A DNA stretch of 64,000 bases, taken from NCBI GenBank assembly GCA_964023275.1, contig OZ029914.1:18656049-18720048 (forward strand), written 5' to 3'. Origin of the DNA: Norana najaformis. Taxonomy: Eukaryota; Annelida; Clitellata; Crassiclitellata; Hormogastridae. Shown here piece after piece: positions 1 to 12,760 of the stretch. The notes under the pieces are model-generated. The model saw only the letters and a program-made list of their open reading frames with translations. It had not been told where the DNA came from and made no database searches. The position numbers and the translations under genes were made by a program. Numbering within the stretch: the stretch's first letter is position 1; the number at the start of each line of letters is the position of its first letter.

Positions 1-401
1 TGCGATCGTCTTCACCAGCGGGTGGTCTGTTTCCTCGTCTGCAGCTGTAGCTGTGGACGGCATCGGGAGATACTGGGGTGGCCAAGTGGATGCATTCACC
101 TAACAAGGGCGCCAGACAGGGATACCACTGAACCACAGAGATAAGGCGGCGCACTGAGACACGGACCCCTAGAGAGACCTAGAGAGACCCAGAGAGATTC
201 TAGTTATTCAGATCTCCATGATTGAGATCTTCAGGTCATGTATGTGACACACAATATTCCCTCTAAGCTGCGAAGGTGCGAGTCGCGCGCGTGAAAAAAC
301 CCGCCACACGAAACTTATCCACTGCCGCGCACAAAAAAAATCACGATGAATTCTTTTCAATCGAAATTTTAGCGTATGGTAGGCAGTGAGAACTATAGCT
401 G
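1..401. other. Non-coding, nothing recognised
   Basis: No coherent frame; only a short AGAGAGACCT/AGAGAGACCC repeat at 170-200. Confidence 0.5.
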
Positions 402-556
402 CTAAATGTAAATGTACACTTTTTTCTATAGCGACCGTATGGCCTCAACCTTGCGCATTTTTAATGAATTGATCGGGTGAGATCCTTCACCACTACTGCC
501 CGTTTGAATGGACGCCACGCCATTCAAGTTCCCCGTATACGGACCGTACTGGTCAG
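402..556 (-). mobile_element. SINE-A copy, 3' part
   Basis: Contains the diagnostic body: TCTATAGCGACCGTATGGCC, ATCGGGTGAGATCCTTCACC, GCCCGTTTGAATGG and CGTATACGGACCGTACTGG, with a TAAATGTAAATGTACAC tail at the left. The tRNA-like head is absent, as in a 5'-truncated insertion. Confidence 0.75.
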
Positions 557-3129
557 GCTTCAGAAGTACGCCACTAAGTTTTTTACTTCTGCTATCTGCA
601 AAAATCTGCCAACGATTTCCATTTTAGTTCCGTATTTCCGGTTAGGAAACATTGTTACAGCTTCCTATAAGAATTGGAAAATTTTAGAGTGAAACATTTT
701 AATTATTTTTTAAACTGAAATCGTTTAGACTAAAATGTCGAAGTGGAGGCTCAGTTTGGAAAATGGCGACAGCAAAGGGAAAAGCCAGTGAAAAGACCTG
801 TTCAATATTCTAGGAATATTGGCTGCCGGTTCTGTTGGAGAGCGAAATGCAAAGTGTCTGGTAGACAAGGCACAAGTCTCGAAGATATTTTTCAGTAATC
901 ATAGCGACGGAGCAGTGGTGAAATAATTTAAAATCAACACATCAGGTCCGCTGCCTCCCTGCAAGTAAGTTGAGTCTAATGCTGCAGATTGTAGGCTTCA
1001 ACGATAGGCCTACATATAGGCCTAGATATAATAACATGGTGTTTGCGAATGTAGGCGTTCTTATCACAGCCCCACATGTAGCTATCTACAGCTTATACAC
1101 AAATAATAAGCTTTTAAGGACACGATAATACACTGTGATAAGCTCATTTGGAGCGGTGGCAGTGAGCCTACCACTCAAGACGTCTTCAGAATTACTCTCC
1201 AATTTGCACTAGACCTGCACTTGGAAGTTCCGTGCTAAAGCTCCATTCAGCGTCTGCTGACAGCCGAATTAACTGCCGTCCGCAGTGGGACGATAGAAAT
1301 CGCTGCGAGCGCTTCGTCTATAGAGGCAGCAAGATGGTGATAAATTGCGCTACGACGCGAGTAGCCGTTTATTGTGATGGAAATATTGGCTCCGGTTCGT
1401 AGTCGGCAACAACGGTCCCTTCGAAGAAAGGCGAGCGACAGATTTGATGCAAAATCAATTTCGTAATATCCGGTTGTAGATCACCCACACCTGACGACAA
1501 CCAGATAAAGGACGAACAGACGGACGGACGGACAATGGACGAACGACAAGTAGCCCATCAAACACTGCAGGCCCGCTTCTTGTAAGGCAGAAACAAATCT
1601 CGGCGGGGGTTGTTTATCATCTGCTGCTGCAAACACAAGGAAAACGGAAAAGCTGACGACGTTCTTTGTCCCACAAATATTAGGGAAACTTTTCTCCCGG
1701 CTTTATTAATCGTAAACAAGTAGACTGCAGTATAGTTTCCCCGGTTCCTCCCGGTTCTCTTATGACTTATTTTTACCATTTTCTCACGCTCTTTTTCTAA
1801 CTTGTCAACTTTCCTGGGTTTTTATTTGTAACCATTTTTCAAATTCTCACTCAGAAACGTGCAATTAGTAAAGCTTCGGGGGAAGGAGGCGGGCGGTTTT
1901 ATACCCCATCCTCCCCTTCTTAACACGGCCATAGGCGATCATAGGCACGAAAACGGTTGAGCAATACTACACGAGTGGCAAAAGTAGAGAGGAAATCTTG
2001 CCATGTGAGTTTTCTTCGAGCCCACCTTCCCAGGATGGCCCACGAGATTATATATACGTCATACACACGTATACATGCACACGTCATGCATACGTTATAC
2101 AGACGTACATACATACTCCTTGTGCCTCTACCTATATTTGTATGTGCCATTCTGTATGTCTGTCTTCGTGGTTGAGTGCCATTCTGTATGTCTGCATTTG
2201 TGGCTGTGCATCTTCCTCTTTCTTTTCTGTATTGTGTAGATGTTTGCTTGTCCACGCCCTACTATTCCTCGCAAATGCATTACTTACTTACTTACGAAAT
2301 TAATGTAGGCGCAGGATGTATCGGAGATAATCATAGTACGCATACATTTACATTTACGCTTACGCAAGCCAATGTCTATCGACCCCAACAATCAGGTCAA
2401 AGTATCACGTGATGTATGCGAGGCGGATCCAGGACTTCAAGTCAGAAGCCAAGTAATAATACTCCCTTCCCTTAATCCGCCCCTTGGGGGAGTCGAAACA
2501 AAGGTCGCCGAGGTGAAACGTCGGCGTTGTTCATTCGCCCCTCCTCCAGATGTATGCTAATTCGAACAGAAATCTTATGAATATTCTAAGCATTAACAAC
2601 TTTAAACGACAACAAGCGATAGCCAACTTATAACCCCACTTTTCGCTCGAACTTGCATCTTACACCAACATATTGAAAATGGGTGAGATGGTATACCCCA
2701 AGCAGGGGTAGTCTCTTCCACGCAGTCTCGAGAATCTAGTGCTACGTGTATGCGAAAGTGCGCCAATGGCGACTTTTTAGCTACTTAAATGTATAAGCAC
2801 GCGGATGAACTGTTGCTGTTCTTAATGAACTTGAACATCAAGTACGATAGAACAACGAGAAGCTGCCAGTGCAAGAGGTGCTTGGAAGGCGTGATAAAAA
2901 TCTTCAGTTACACGCGTGTACGATTAGCAGAGTTGTAGATGATACCACAGACGTCTAGATAATTAAGCAAATTGAGATAAGTGATCGTTCAGTGGGGCTA
3001 TAATTACTCCATCCTTCCGACACCGAGTCCAAAATATGGTTGTTACGTGAAGGAGGCTGCTGCATCAGTGGCGGAATTAGTGCCAAAGGCCTGTAGCGCC
3101 TGTAGCGTCGGCGGCCGTTGAGGGAGCGA
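557..3129. other. Non-coding, mostly unrecognised
   Basis: Short frames only. There is a GACGGACGG run near 1.52 kb, CATA-rich sequence at 2.06-2.12 kb, and ACATTTACATTTACG near 2.34 kb that resembles a SINE-A tail without the body. Confidence 0.5.
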
Positions 3130-3630
3130 AGTCTATCAGCTGAAAATGCCTGCCTCCTCTGTCCAAAGACATAGAGAAAGACAGCTTAAGAGACGGACGG
3201 ACGGACGGACGGACGGACGGACGGACGGACGGACGGACGGACGGACGGACGGACGGACGGACGGACGGAAGGATGGAAGGAAGGAAGGAAGGAAGGACGG
3301 ACAGAGATATCAGGAAAGAGAAGAGACAGGAAGGAGAGGCGAACAGAGAGAGGAGACAGAGACAGAGATAGAGCGGACCAGAGAAAGTGACAGACAGCGA
3401 AAAAGAGGTAATGAGAGATAGACAGACATACAGACAGACAGACACACACACAGACAGACACACACAGATAGATAGACACACACACAAGACACACAGACAG
3501 ACCGGGAGAGGGAGAGACAGACAGAGCGGGAGGGACGGCAGGGGAGGGGAAGTGTAGAGGGAGGAGGAGGGGAGGGAATGGAGGAGATGAGGAGGGGAAA
3601 GGAGAGAGGGAATTCCACAAGTCTCCAGTT
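3130..3630 (+). repeat. Purine-rich tract with GGAC array
   Basis: A GGAC tetranucleotide array at 3.19-3.27 kb is followed by GGAA, GAGA and CAGA motifs and a G-rich GGAGGAGGGGAGGGAATGG stretch. The Pro/Ser/Val-rich minus frames are artefacts. Confidence 0.9.
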
Positions 3631-3914
3631 CATATTCTAAAGTTCATAAAAAAATAAAACTAGAGCTTAGAGACAGCAGACCAAACTCTACCACTGATCC
3701 TAATTCCAACTGATACAGACTTATCTAGACTCCCACGGTATCAACGAAGAAAGTGTCATACTAACAATAAATCAGACACTTTCCGTTTAGCCTGCATTAA
3801 ATCTGCACATATTAAGAGCAAAAATTATTTCAGTTGGTCTAACTAGGTAACAGTATACACGATCTCACCAATACAATCAGCTTAAAGCTTAAACAGTTCA
3901 ATATCTGTTACGAG

Positions 3915-4030
3915 AACTCCGCCACAGCCTTGTTTAGGGGTAGTGCCAGTCGCAAGCCTGGATAAAGGAGGAGCGCGACAAAAACGGCCTTTGATGATAT
4001 AAGCTGTCGTTAAACTGAGGAACTACTACT
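3915..4030 (+). repeat. Short interspersed repeat (CTCCGCCACAGCCTTG family)
   Basis: AACTCCGCCACAGCCTTGTT, GGGGTAGTGCCAGTCGCAAG, CCTGGATAAAGGAGGAGCGC, then GTCGTTAAACTGAGGAACTA and a TAC repeat. The reverse complement occurs at 44.28-44.40 kb. Confidence 0.65.
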
Positions 4031-4137
4031 ACTATCTGTTACGATCTGGGTCAGTTCAATATCTGTTATGATCTGGGTCAGTTCAATATCTGTTACGATC
4101 TGGGTCAGTTCAATATCTGTTACGATCTGGGTCAGTT
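4030..4137 (+). repeat. 27-bp minisatellite, about four copies
   Basis: Unit core AATATCTGTTACGATCTGGG plus TCAGTTC. Copies differ at one or two bases. It starts within the TAC tail of the repeat at 3.92 kb. Confidence 0.9.
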
Positions 4138-4469
4138 AATACCTGCCGCAGTTGCTATTCTTTTAAGTCGCAATTGAATTCCAGACTCTGATGAATATTA
4201 TTTTTATAGGCTGTGACCACCCACTCGTACTTTCTGCCAAAATGAACGCAGAACTTCAAAAAGTTCTCTTTTTACCTTTAAACTTTATCATGTAGCCTAC
4301 TGTAAACGGAGATAGTAGTACATTACATACGTTTGTAATTTTCCTGTGTAATATCCACTTACAGTTGGCTACAGCATAAACTTTAGGTCAGAAAGGTCCA
4401 GAAAGTTCCCTGTTGACCAACACACTTTACAGTGTCATGTAAACTGATATCTGTATATAACACATACAA

Positions 4470-4724
4470 ATGTATTTGTAAATATACGCGTTTTTCTATA
4501 GCGACCGTATGGCCTCGACCCTGCTCATTATTCAATAAATTAATCGGGTGAGATCCTTCACCACCTGTCTGAATGAGCGCCAAGCCATTTAAGGTCTCCG
4601 TGTACGGACCGTACTAGCCCGAGATTCAAATCTCTGAAATAAGCCACGACCGGGACGCGATCCGGCATCCTCACGCACAGAGGCGCCTTGACGTTCGCGT
4701 TAACCAACGTAGCTATAACCAGGC
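4470..4724 (-). mobile_element. SINE-A copy, full length with tRNA-like head
   Basis: The best complete copy. Read on the minus strand, it starts with an A-box-like TAGCTACGTTGGTTAACGCG and has a B-box-like GGATCGCGTCC after ATGCC. Then come GTGGCTTATTTCAGAGATTT, the shared body and a TACAAATGT tail. The A and B boxes identify an internal pol III promoter and a tRNA origin. It is not a functional tRNA: no intact cloverleaf or discriminator is seen. Confidence 0.8.
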
Positions 4725-4737
4725 CAGTATACATGTG

Positions 4738-5520
4738 TGTCTGAATAAATGTACAAATGGATAAATATGTACATAACGACTGGTAAGTGAAAACAGGTCT
4801 ATAACAAGGTGTTGAGTTCGCATAGGTTCATCCTGCCTCAGACGATGCCGACGCATTACAGAGGCGCGTTAGTTCCTTCCACTCGATAACCTCTCAACTT
4901 TCACGGCTCAATCTGGGTCAGTTCGCTTCCATCACTGGTGATGATGGTGTGAACTGGGTCAAATTCTGACAGCCAGCTAGCGAAAGCATCCGCTACCAAG
5001 TATACCTCAGTTCGCGATAAGCCGACGCAAGTGGGACGTGGAGAATCGCGTTGGCCAAAGCGAGAGCAGTCTATGCAGTCCTTTCATCCTGTGGGGGAAG
5101 CTGTCAGCACTTAGGTCCCCGGCTTTCTTACGGCAAATGTCTCGATTCGAAGCAGTGCAAGTGGCAGCTCATGCCTCCATGCTATCCGCTGGCCTGCTTC
5201 TGTCCACTCTGTCAGCTTTCCGATGCCATTCAGATTAGAAGAAGAATCGCCTTTATCTGCCTTCGAGTCGTTCGGTGGCTTTTCATTTCTTCTCTGGACC
5301 TCTTGAGCAGATCGCTGATACAGATTGCGGTTTCACGACGACGCGTCTCTACCGGATCATCAATAAGTCTGTATACAGCGACTAAATAGCGTCAGTCAGA
5401 CCGCCTTCCTTAACCATAAGCGAGGTAGCAGTTACCATTATTCCTTTCAGGGTGTGAAGATGTGCCCCCGGTCATCGTCAGGACCTTTCAGAGAGTCCCG
5501 GGCCACTGCATATACGAATA
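4738..5520. other. Non-coding, unrecognised
   Basis: Fairly GC-rich, with two overlapping short frames at 5.04-5.39 kb that show no known domain. It may be an old repeat, but no partner is seen in this window. Confidence 0.4.
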
Positions 5521-5660
5521 AATGTAAATGTATAGGTTTTATATAGCGACCGTATGGCCTCGACCCTGTTCATCTTGGCAATGAATTTATTGGGTGAGAT
5601 CCTTCACCACCGCTGCCCGTTTGAATGGGCGCCACGCCATTTAAGGTCCCCTTGTACGGA
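5521..5660 (-). mobile_element. SINE-A copy, 3' part
   Basis: Body segments ATAGCGACCGTATGGCCTCG, GGTGAGATCCTTCACCACCG and TTGAATGGGCGCCACGCCAT with an AAATGTAAATGTATAG tail. It ends at GTCCCCTTGTACGGA, before the tRNA head. Confidence 0.75.
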
Positions 5661-5884
5661 GCCCAAATATCGAAGCATGCACATCATAAGTCGACTAAAT
5701 CGCAGTTGTGAATTGTAATACAAAAAAGGAAAAATATTAACAACTAATAATAAAATAAATTAAAAGAATTCGAAAGATTTGTTGCTAGTCACCGAATCAT
5801 AAATAGAAAATCTTTGGTTCGAATAAGAACTTTTCTTTCTTATTTCAAAGTAGCAGTAAAACAGTATGTAAAGAAGGGGATCCA

Positions 5885-5976
5885 TTACCATGCGAGGCCA
5901 GGGCCAAATGGCCCTGCTGCCCCCAGAGGGCGAGGCCAGGGCCAAATGGCCCTGCTGCCCCCCTCAGAGGGCGAGG
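5885..5976 (+). repeat. Tandem duplication with palindromes
   Basis: Two copies of about 45 bp, each holding the near-palindrome CAGGGCCAAATGGCCCTG. Each copy could form a 7-bp stem with a 4-nt loop. Confidence 0.8.
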
Positions 5977-6019
5977 TCATCATAAGTTGACCTTTGCAAT
6001 TTCTAACATGAGAACTCAC

Positions 6020-6345
6020 CAACACTTCTCCCCTTGCAATTTCTGCACAGGTCTTTCACTCAAAACTGGAAACACTTCTTTTCCACAAATCCTATCCTAA
6101 TTCCACCTCTTCCCTTATAGGCCTACGTCTTGCCGATCCAGTATGTAAACAAACACCATCCACCGTAGCTGTCTGATCTTCTGCCGGCCTGACTCTTGTC
6201 TTGGATCTTGACCTGGAAATAAACCCTTCCTGTCTATCGATTTTGTTTTGACTGAGCGCTTGTAAGGAAGCTGGCTATAGAGACTTAGCTTTCGTTGGGT
6301 GCTGTATAAACCTCGACCTTACGATTACGATTACTAATCGAACTT
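6020..6345 (+). mobile_element. 3' end of CR1-like LINE (GATTAC tail)
   Basis: The left part, near 6.05-6.13 kb, translates to LINE-terminal patterns (SLKTG.. / LFHKSYP-like). The right part shares TTGGATCTTGACCTGGA, ATCGATTTTGTTTTGACTGA and TTAGCTTTCGTTGGG with the copy at 59.57 kb and ends in TTACGATTACGATTAC. It is a 5'-truncated insertion of the family seen in full at 45.13-47.09 kb. Confidence 0.65.
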
Positions 6346-6389
6346 AAATATCAGCATAAAGCAAGGGTCAAACTCAAAAAATGTATTGG

Positions 6390-6467
6390 TACAATCCAGT
6401 GCAGTTATCCATTACCCAATCCAGTGCAGTTATCCATTACCCAATCCAGTGCAGTTATCCATTACTA
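6390..6467 (+). repeat. 25-bp minisatellite, three copies
   Basis: Core CAATCCAGTGCAGTTATCCA plus TTACC, tandem three times. Confidence 0.9.
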
Positions 6468-6994
6468 ACTCCAACAGCCCAACCCACCATCAGAAACCCG
6501 CGTTGGACTAGTTCACCCCAAAGGCGCGCAATACACAGGAAAGAGGGCCAGCACCTAAGAACCCCAACGGAGCTAGTCTACGCTCGTTAAGGCTTTCCAT
6601 GCACAGGTATAATTCGCAGGTGTACACCTGTCTGGAAGCAAGGCGAGACTTCGGGATGATTAGTGGGTTTACACCTGGTCTGGCATCAGAGCAACCCAAG
6701 AAAAAGGCGATTTATTAGCGCTGTATTCTCCTCGGGACCAATTCTAACACCGAACGCAGTGACCCCTCCCGTGGGTCGGCTGCCACCTACCGGCGCATTC
6801 TAGGACTTCCCCGCCCCTCCCCCTCGACGCAGTGCCCCCACCCCATCCACTGCCTCTGGTAATAGAACACTAACAGAATATATCGACCAACAGAGATTAA
6901 CTGGATTAACGAGGTAGACGTCGATCGGACTCAAAAGAGCTCCGTCATAAATAATGGTCGAGTCTGCATGATGCATGGCAGCTCTGCCTGTCTC

Positions 6995-7271
6995 ACCGTC
7001 CGTCTGTCTGTCTGTCTGTCTGTCTCACTGTCTGTCTCTGTCTGTCTCTCTGTCTCACTGTCTGTCTCACTGTCTGTCTGCCCGAGTTTCAAGCGTATGT
7101 GTTACACTTTCCATCTATCTCCGCATGTAGACTAGTGCCTGCATATGCGTATATTATCTTTGTGTATTTGCCCGTCTGTGTTCATCTATGCATGGCGTTG
7201 CCTAATAGTCCGTCTCTATGTCTGTGTCTACGTGTGTGTATCCATAACAGCAGGCCTGCCTGTATGTGTGA

Positions 7272-7339
<68 letters not shown>

Positions 7340-7340
7340 A
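6995..7340 (+). repeat. TGTC repeat clusters
   Basis: Interrupted TGTC/TCTC at 6.99-7.08 kb and a pure TGTC array at 7.27-7.34 kb. Confidence 0.95.
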
Positions 7341-7817
7341 GCACCCATTTCACCTGCAGACAGTCAGAGCTGGTCCGTTAATCACGAAGCAAGTTGGTCG
7401 CGTCCTCATGCATGAAGGGGTCGTCCATAAAGGACGTCGTCTGCAAAGAGCGCGAAGGCAGCGGTTACCCAAATGCGGACAAGGGGAGAGAGTTATTCCC
7501 AATGCGGACGTCCGAATCTGACTTTGGTGCATAATTATTTCTCTACAGCCTTGATCTTAATTAAACTCCGATTTAAATCAGACAAACCATCTGTACTGCT
7601 TTGAATCTTATTCAAGTCCCTTTTCTGGACGTGGCAGCATCAAAGTACCCCACCCCGTAACACAGTGAACCCTGCAAGATCAACAGGATAGTCTATTCTA
7701 TGCCTTAATACTCCGCTGGAGTGCTGATGTCCGCCAAGGAGGGAAGGAAGGGGTCACACGTATGTGGAAAATGCAGATAAGGGGAGAGACGGGACATATT
7801 TTGCAGACGGCCTTCAT

Positions 7818-8082
7818 GGGCGACCCCAAAGCTCTCTCCCATTGGATGACCCCAAAGCTCTCTCCCATTGGATGACCCCAAAGCTCTCTCCCATTGGATG
7901 ACCCCAAAGCTCTCTCCCATTGGATGACCCCAAAGTTCTATCCAATTGGATGACCCCAAAGCTCTCTCCCATTGGATGACCCAAAGTTCTCTCCAATTGG
8001 ATGACCCCAAAGCTCTCTCCCACTGGATGAGCCCAAAGCTCTTTCCCATATGATGGTCCCAAAGCTCTCTCCCATGCAAGGA
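7818..8082 (+). repeat. 26-bp minisatellite, about ten copies
   Basis: Core ACCCCAAAGCTCTCTCCCAT plus TGGATG. The first four copies are nearly identical and later ones diverge (GTTCTATCCAATTGG, CATATGATGG). Since 26 is not a multiple of 3, the array is open in several frames, which makes misleading WERALG-type reading frames. Confidence 0.95.
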
Positions 8083-8109
8083 CTCGAGCTAAGCCAGTCC
8101 ACACCATCA

Positions 8110-9167
8110 TGCACCCTCACTTGCAATGCCATGGCACAGGGCAGCGCAAGTGCATTTATGTAGCGCCTCAATAGTTCCTCTAGGAAGAACCATTACCCAT
8201 GCAACTGTGCATACTTTCTCCTGTAATGTAGCCTATGAAACTTTATTTTGTAATGTAAGTTTCCATTTTGACCCATCAACTTCATAATGGCCACAACGCC
8301 AGCAGAGAAGCGATGAAACTCTGCGTACACATAGGGGGCTTGTAAGGTCCTGACATTCCCGATCAGGACGAGTTGATTCGGTGCAAAACAACTTCTCTCC
8401 GACAACTGCTGTAGACCCAATACACATCGCTATGATAAATGCCTTTCTCAGCACTAACAATAAATAAATAACATCTACGGGAAAACGGAAGCCAAGTGTA
8501 CGTATTACGAACATATATATATTATATATATAAGTATATGTATGTATATGTATATTAATATCACAGCTTATGATGTAAATAATATATGGATATGGCGGTG
8601 TGCATACTACACTGGTGGTAGATTGAAAGGCGTTCATGGAACTACCGAATGCCCGATCAAATGCCGGTGCCACGTGCGTGAATGTCCTCATCGTTCGTCG
8701 TAAGCCATGTATAATAGACGGACGATGGCGAGTAATTCGTTTGTCCGCTGCAGCCGAGGCCAGCGCAAACAGCGCCATCTACCTCCCGCACCCCCCCCCC
8801 CCCCACACACACCACAGCCACCGACCGACACCGCGAACGACCAGACGGATCGAGGACGTCTAGATGACGCTGCTTGGACGCGAAGCCACCGTCGACCTCT
8901 TCTAGCATTCACGGTCTATTGAACAGGTTTTCTGACCAACGATGATCATTCACAGTCAGGATGGCTGATTCCAACCAGCTTATCTATCTAAATCTTTATA
9001 TAAATATTAATATACATTTTGTTGTTTCTGTCTATGGTTCAAATGATCAACTTTGTCGGACCTTCAGAGCGTGTTAGCATGGGACATTACAAGATTAATT
9101 TCAGTGTTTTACCGGTCAAGCCAATTACAGGCCCTTCTGGCCAGATGTTTACTGACCGATCCAGAAG
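8110..9167. other. Non-coding, unrecognised
   Basis: A 181-residue minus frame at 8233-8778 crosses a TATA repeat and has no recognisable domain. A poly-C run with CACACA lies at 8.79-8.81 kb. Confidence 0.4.
8508..8560 (+). repeat. AT-rich microsatellite
   Basis: TATATA and GTATAT runs. Confidence 0.8.
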
Positions 9168-9255
9168 TGTAAATGTAAATGTACACGTTTTTCTATGGTT
9201 TCGACCCTACTCATTTTTCAATGAATTTATCGGGTGAGATCCTTCACCACCGATG
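9168..9255 (-). mobile_element. SINE-A copy, short and internally deleted
   Basis: Has the AGTGTAAATGTAAATGTACA tail and ATCGGGTGAGATCCTTCACC, but lacks the AGCGACCGTATGGCC segment. It stops after the CACCACCG motif. Confidence 0.65.
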
Positions 9256-9885
9256 TGTACAAACATGAGGGTCAAAAGAAGACAGGGTCATGGCGTATAG
9301 AAACGATTTGAGGTTTGGGCCTTTAGGGGTTAAGTCCAAGGAAAATTTTTCGATGGGGACATGACCAGCCTGCCCCAACCAGGATCCGCCAGTGGCCACG
9401 CGAGTCTCTAATCGATCGCCTACTTTACCTGCTGAACTGCGCATTCAATTACAGGTCTAAAGACGTCCGCGAGTCGAGCACAAAAGCATTCTTCAACCTA
9501 TTTCGAATGCGAACTTGGGCAACGTTCATCTCAATTCTGCGCACTCAAACACGTTACGCCGAACCGCCGGCGATCTTGCGGTTTGCCACCCAACCCCATC
9601 TGAGCATAGACTACCACTCATCCATCCATCGTCCGATGGTTTACGGCGAAAATTGGCCAAACGTTTAAAATCGAAATTCCAGTGCCAATTCCACTGTACC
9701 AAGTGGCCCACAGAGCGAGACAGAACAGATGTCATGCGGTGAAGACTTGATGCCTCTCTTGCCTGTGCTTGTGTCTGCATTCGCGGGTCTCGCATGACTC
9801 AATAAGTGTAATCGTTTCCAAAGAAACGGACCAACGAAGCCACAACCATGCTTCACAGTCGACGGAGTGTTTGGGGTCAGTGTAA

Positions 9886-10135
9886 CCTAATAAATGTAAA
9901 TCTACACGTTTTTCTACTGCGACTGTACGGCCTCGACCCTGCTCCTCATTTTTCAACGAATTTATCGGGTGAGATCCTTCAACACCGCTGCCCGTTTGAA
10001 TGGGCGCCACGCCATTTTAGGTCCCCGTGCACGGACCGTATTAACCCGAGATTTAAATCTCTGAAATAAGCCACGATCAGGTTCCGAACCGGCAGTTTCA
10101 CGCCCAAAGGCGCCTTTACCGATGTAGCTTGGAAT
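9886..10135 (-). mobile_element. SINE-A copy, nearly full length
   Basis: Carries tail, body, the CTCGGGTTAATACGGTCCGT-like link and a diverged tRNA head, with B-box-like GGTTCGGAACC and an A-box region near AAGCTACATCGGTAAAGGCG (minus-strand reading). Confidence 0.75.
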
Positions 10136-10357
10136 GGAAAATGACGACGAGCCAAACGAAGCACTCGCAGCACACGATTACGCTCGCCAACTGACCCTCC
10201 CTGGGTTGACAGCTGAGCGAGCCGTATTCGGTCCTTTACGTTTTCCAATTCTTTGCTGCTAAATTTTTTGCAGACAGCCTTGGCGCGGTGGAAGGAACAA
10301 AAGCCTCTCGGTAAGCCATACAAATACAAATCAGTATGGCCTGCTACAATAATCAGT

Positions 10358-10441
10358 TAAGTGTCTGGAAGCATTCACACCAATACTCTTAGAAGCAATG
10401 TAGTGTCTGGAAGCATTCACACCAATACTCTTAGAAGCAAA
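10358..10441 (+). repeat. Tandem duplication, about 41 bp
   Basis: Two copies of AGTGTCTGGAAGCATTCACA followed by CCAATACTCTTAGAAGCAA, back to back and identical over about 39 bp. Confidence 0.9.
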
Positions 10442-10444
10442 GTC

Positions 10445-11800
10445 TGTTAAGAACAGACACTATTGTAATCCTGATGCTCAAGGTATTAACAGACTGCTGT
10501 CAAAGCAGCGAAAGCACAAATTACTTGCACATGCAGACAATAATTTTGTCCAATTACTTCAAAAGGCCACACTATTGTTTGGCTACTAAGCACCACTGCT
10601 ATGGTATATTACCAATCTACTACCAGACAATTGACGGATACGAGCACTCTGGCCACACTTTATAGATTCAAGTGCTTCCAGACTATTTTAAGTGTGAATG
10701 TGAACAGCTGCACTTCATTGCCAGACACAGATGACTCTATTAAGGTCATGACCCCTGGTCAATTTGAACAGCGGAGCTTCTGATTGGCCAGTGCAACATT
10801 TGAATTTCTGAACTTCGTCCTATAGATGACAGACGTCACAATAGGGTGCGGCTATGAACAGCCGTGCCATGCCCCGTATTGTTATTCGACAGACGGCTAA
10901 GGGGCCAGGAGGGAAGGAACACGATCACAGCTGTTGCATCATTCAGGATTAGGAGGAATTTCGTCTGTCATCAGATATGTCGCTGAAATCGAAATGGCCG
11001 AGTGTCATTGACGACACCCTGACGCCTGTATACAATGAGGTCAATTCTTGTCAACACGCCATCACGTCAGAAGCCAGTCCTCGCACCAGCCGGGTCGAAA
11101 CGTACAGCCGAACAGCCAGAAATATGGACTATTAAAAGATATACGGGGTCTCGTACAGATTGAAACAGGAAGACGTTAAGGCAGAATGAGACAGGCAGAC
11201 ATGTTTCCAAATATTCTCTTGAGTTACTGGCAAATTCTTTTGCCTAACGTGTAACATTGAACTCTTCTGAAAGCAGCACAGAAGCAGCAGAGGTTGGACG
11301 GTTAAGCTATTATGGCCAGCAAGACACACAGGCAGGCAAACAGGCATACAGACTGACAGGCATATTGACAGACAGACAGACAAAACCATACAAACACACA
11401 AAGGCTTAAAGAGACAAATACAGAGACAGAGAAAGCAAATGCCTAACATATCCTTCAACTCAATTAATCAAGACATCCATAAATTCTGAGCCGGTAGAAT
11501 AGCTACTCCATATTTCATCCACTCCCTAGGAGTAATTCCCAAATGCCAGTCAAAGGGAGCAAACAATTTCAAATCAACGCCATACAACCTCAAAAGAGGT
11601 CATCCCGTGCATCGAATCAATTTTTATATAGCGCAGTTTGTACCTTAAAAATGTATTCACGAGGAATCACAAGAATTCAAAATCGGCACATCTTAGTAAA
11701 TCACTCAAAATGCTCATTCACTTTATATCTTACTGTTGTCAATAGCAAAGAAGGTTCTTTATGGCAGGCAAACTACATTTCAAATGAAGTGGTTATGTGT
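10445..11800. other. Non-coding, unrecognised
   Basis: AT-rich with a CAGA-like stretch at 11.33-11.42 kb and a TTTTTATATAGCGC motif at 11.62 kb. No supported gene. Confidence 0.45.
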
Positions 11801-11803
11801 TGT

Positions 11804-12053
11804 GAGGTGTTATAATGTTATGTAACATGAGGTGTTATAATGTTATGTAACATGAGGTGTTATAATGTTATGTAACATGAGGTGTTATAATGTTATGTAA
11901 CATGAGGTGTTATAATGTTATGTAACATGAGGTGTTATAATGTTATGTAACATGAGGTGTTATAATGTTATGTAACATGAGGTGTTATAATGTTATGTAA
12001 CATGAGGTGTTATAATGTTATGTAACATGAGGTGTTATAATGTTATGTAACAT
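11804..12053 (+). repeat. 25-bp minisatellite, about ten copies
   Basis: Core GAGGTGTTATAATGTTATGT plus AACAT. Copies are virtually identical, indicating recent expansion or homogenisation. Confidence 0.95.
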
Positions 12054-12597
12054 GCAATGCAAAATTATAAAATGCATGTCTAGAAATGAAATACAATATA
12101 ATTAGAACTAATAAAAGCAAATTAAACTCAATCTTTGTGCGAAATAAAAAAATTAATTGTATAACACCAATTAAAGACTACTAACTCAAAGAGGACTAAT
12201 CCCTAACCGGATGAGAAAACTGACAGCCGCTGATAATTACAAGAGATGGGGTGGGGTGTTGACTGCCATAATTAAGAGAAATAATAACTAGTAAAACTCC
12301 GAGCAAAACTCCGCCAAACGGATCAGTAACGCAGTCACGTGGGTTGGACAGGTTCTACACGATCTTACTAAAGAAATTCCCCATTATACAATATCTTGCA
12401 ATTCATCAGCCGTACATTATTTTCTAATTTTGAGCGATATATATGTTTGTCAACAAACTGTCAACATCACATGAAGCAAAAGGAATCAAACCTCTGCAGC
12501 TGCAACCGTAAAGATAACTTCCGTCCCTGTTCAACCTTTACATACAAACTCCAGAATCCAAGCAACACAATACAATTATCAGTATCTTGCTAATAAT

Positions 12598-12760
12598 AAT
12601 AATAATTAGCAACTTCTAATGCGCCAGTGTCTAATGCACAAGGCATCAACCGATGGCACACCAAAACCAAGCCTCAATCAGGTCTATATCCAGAAGGTCA
12701 GTCCGCACGACAGAGAGGCAGCCTATGGTGGATAAGCAATTTGAAACAGGTAAGTTTTAA
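12598..12760 (-). mobile_element. L2-like LINE 3' end, minus orientation
   Basis: Reverse complement of the family 3' UTR: the tail AATAATAATTAGCAACTTCT, then ATGCGCCAGTGTCTAATGCA and AGGCATCAACCGATGGCACA. It matches 49.80-49.87 kb base by base over most of that length. Confidence 0.6.

Noticed and set aside
7818-8082. CRISPR-like array of regular 26-bp units
   Set aside because: Units are contiguous with no variable spacers, so this is a minisatellite. The same holds for 11.80-12.05 kb and 19.54-19.80 kb.
8233-8778. 181-residue frame on the minus strand
   Set aside because: It runs through a TATA microsatellite (Tyr/Ile-rich core) and shows no domain on either side.
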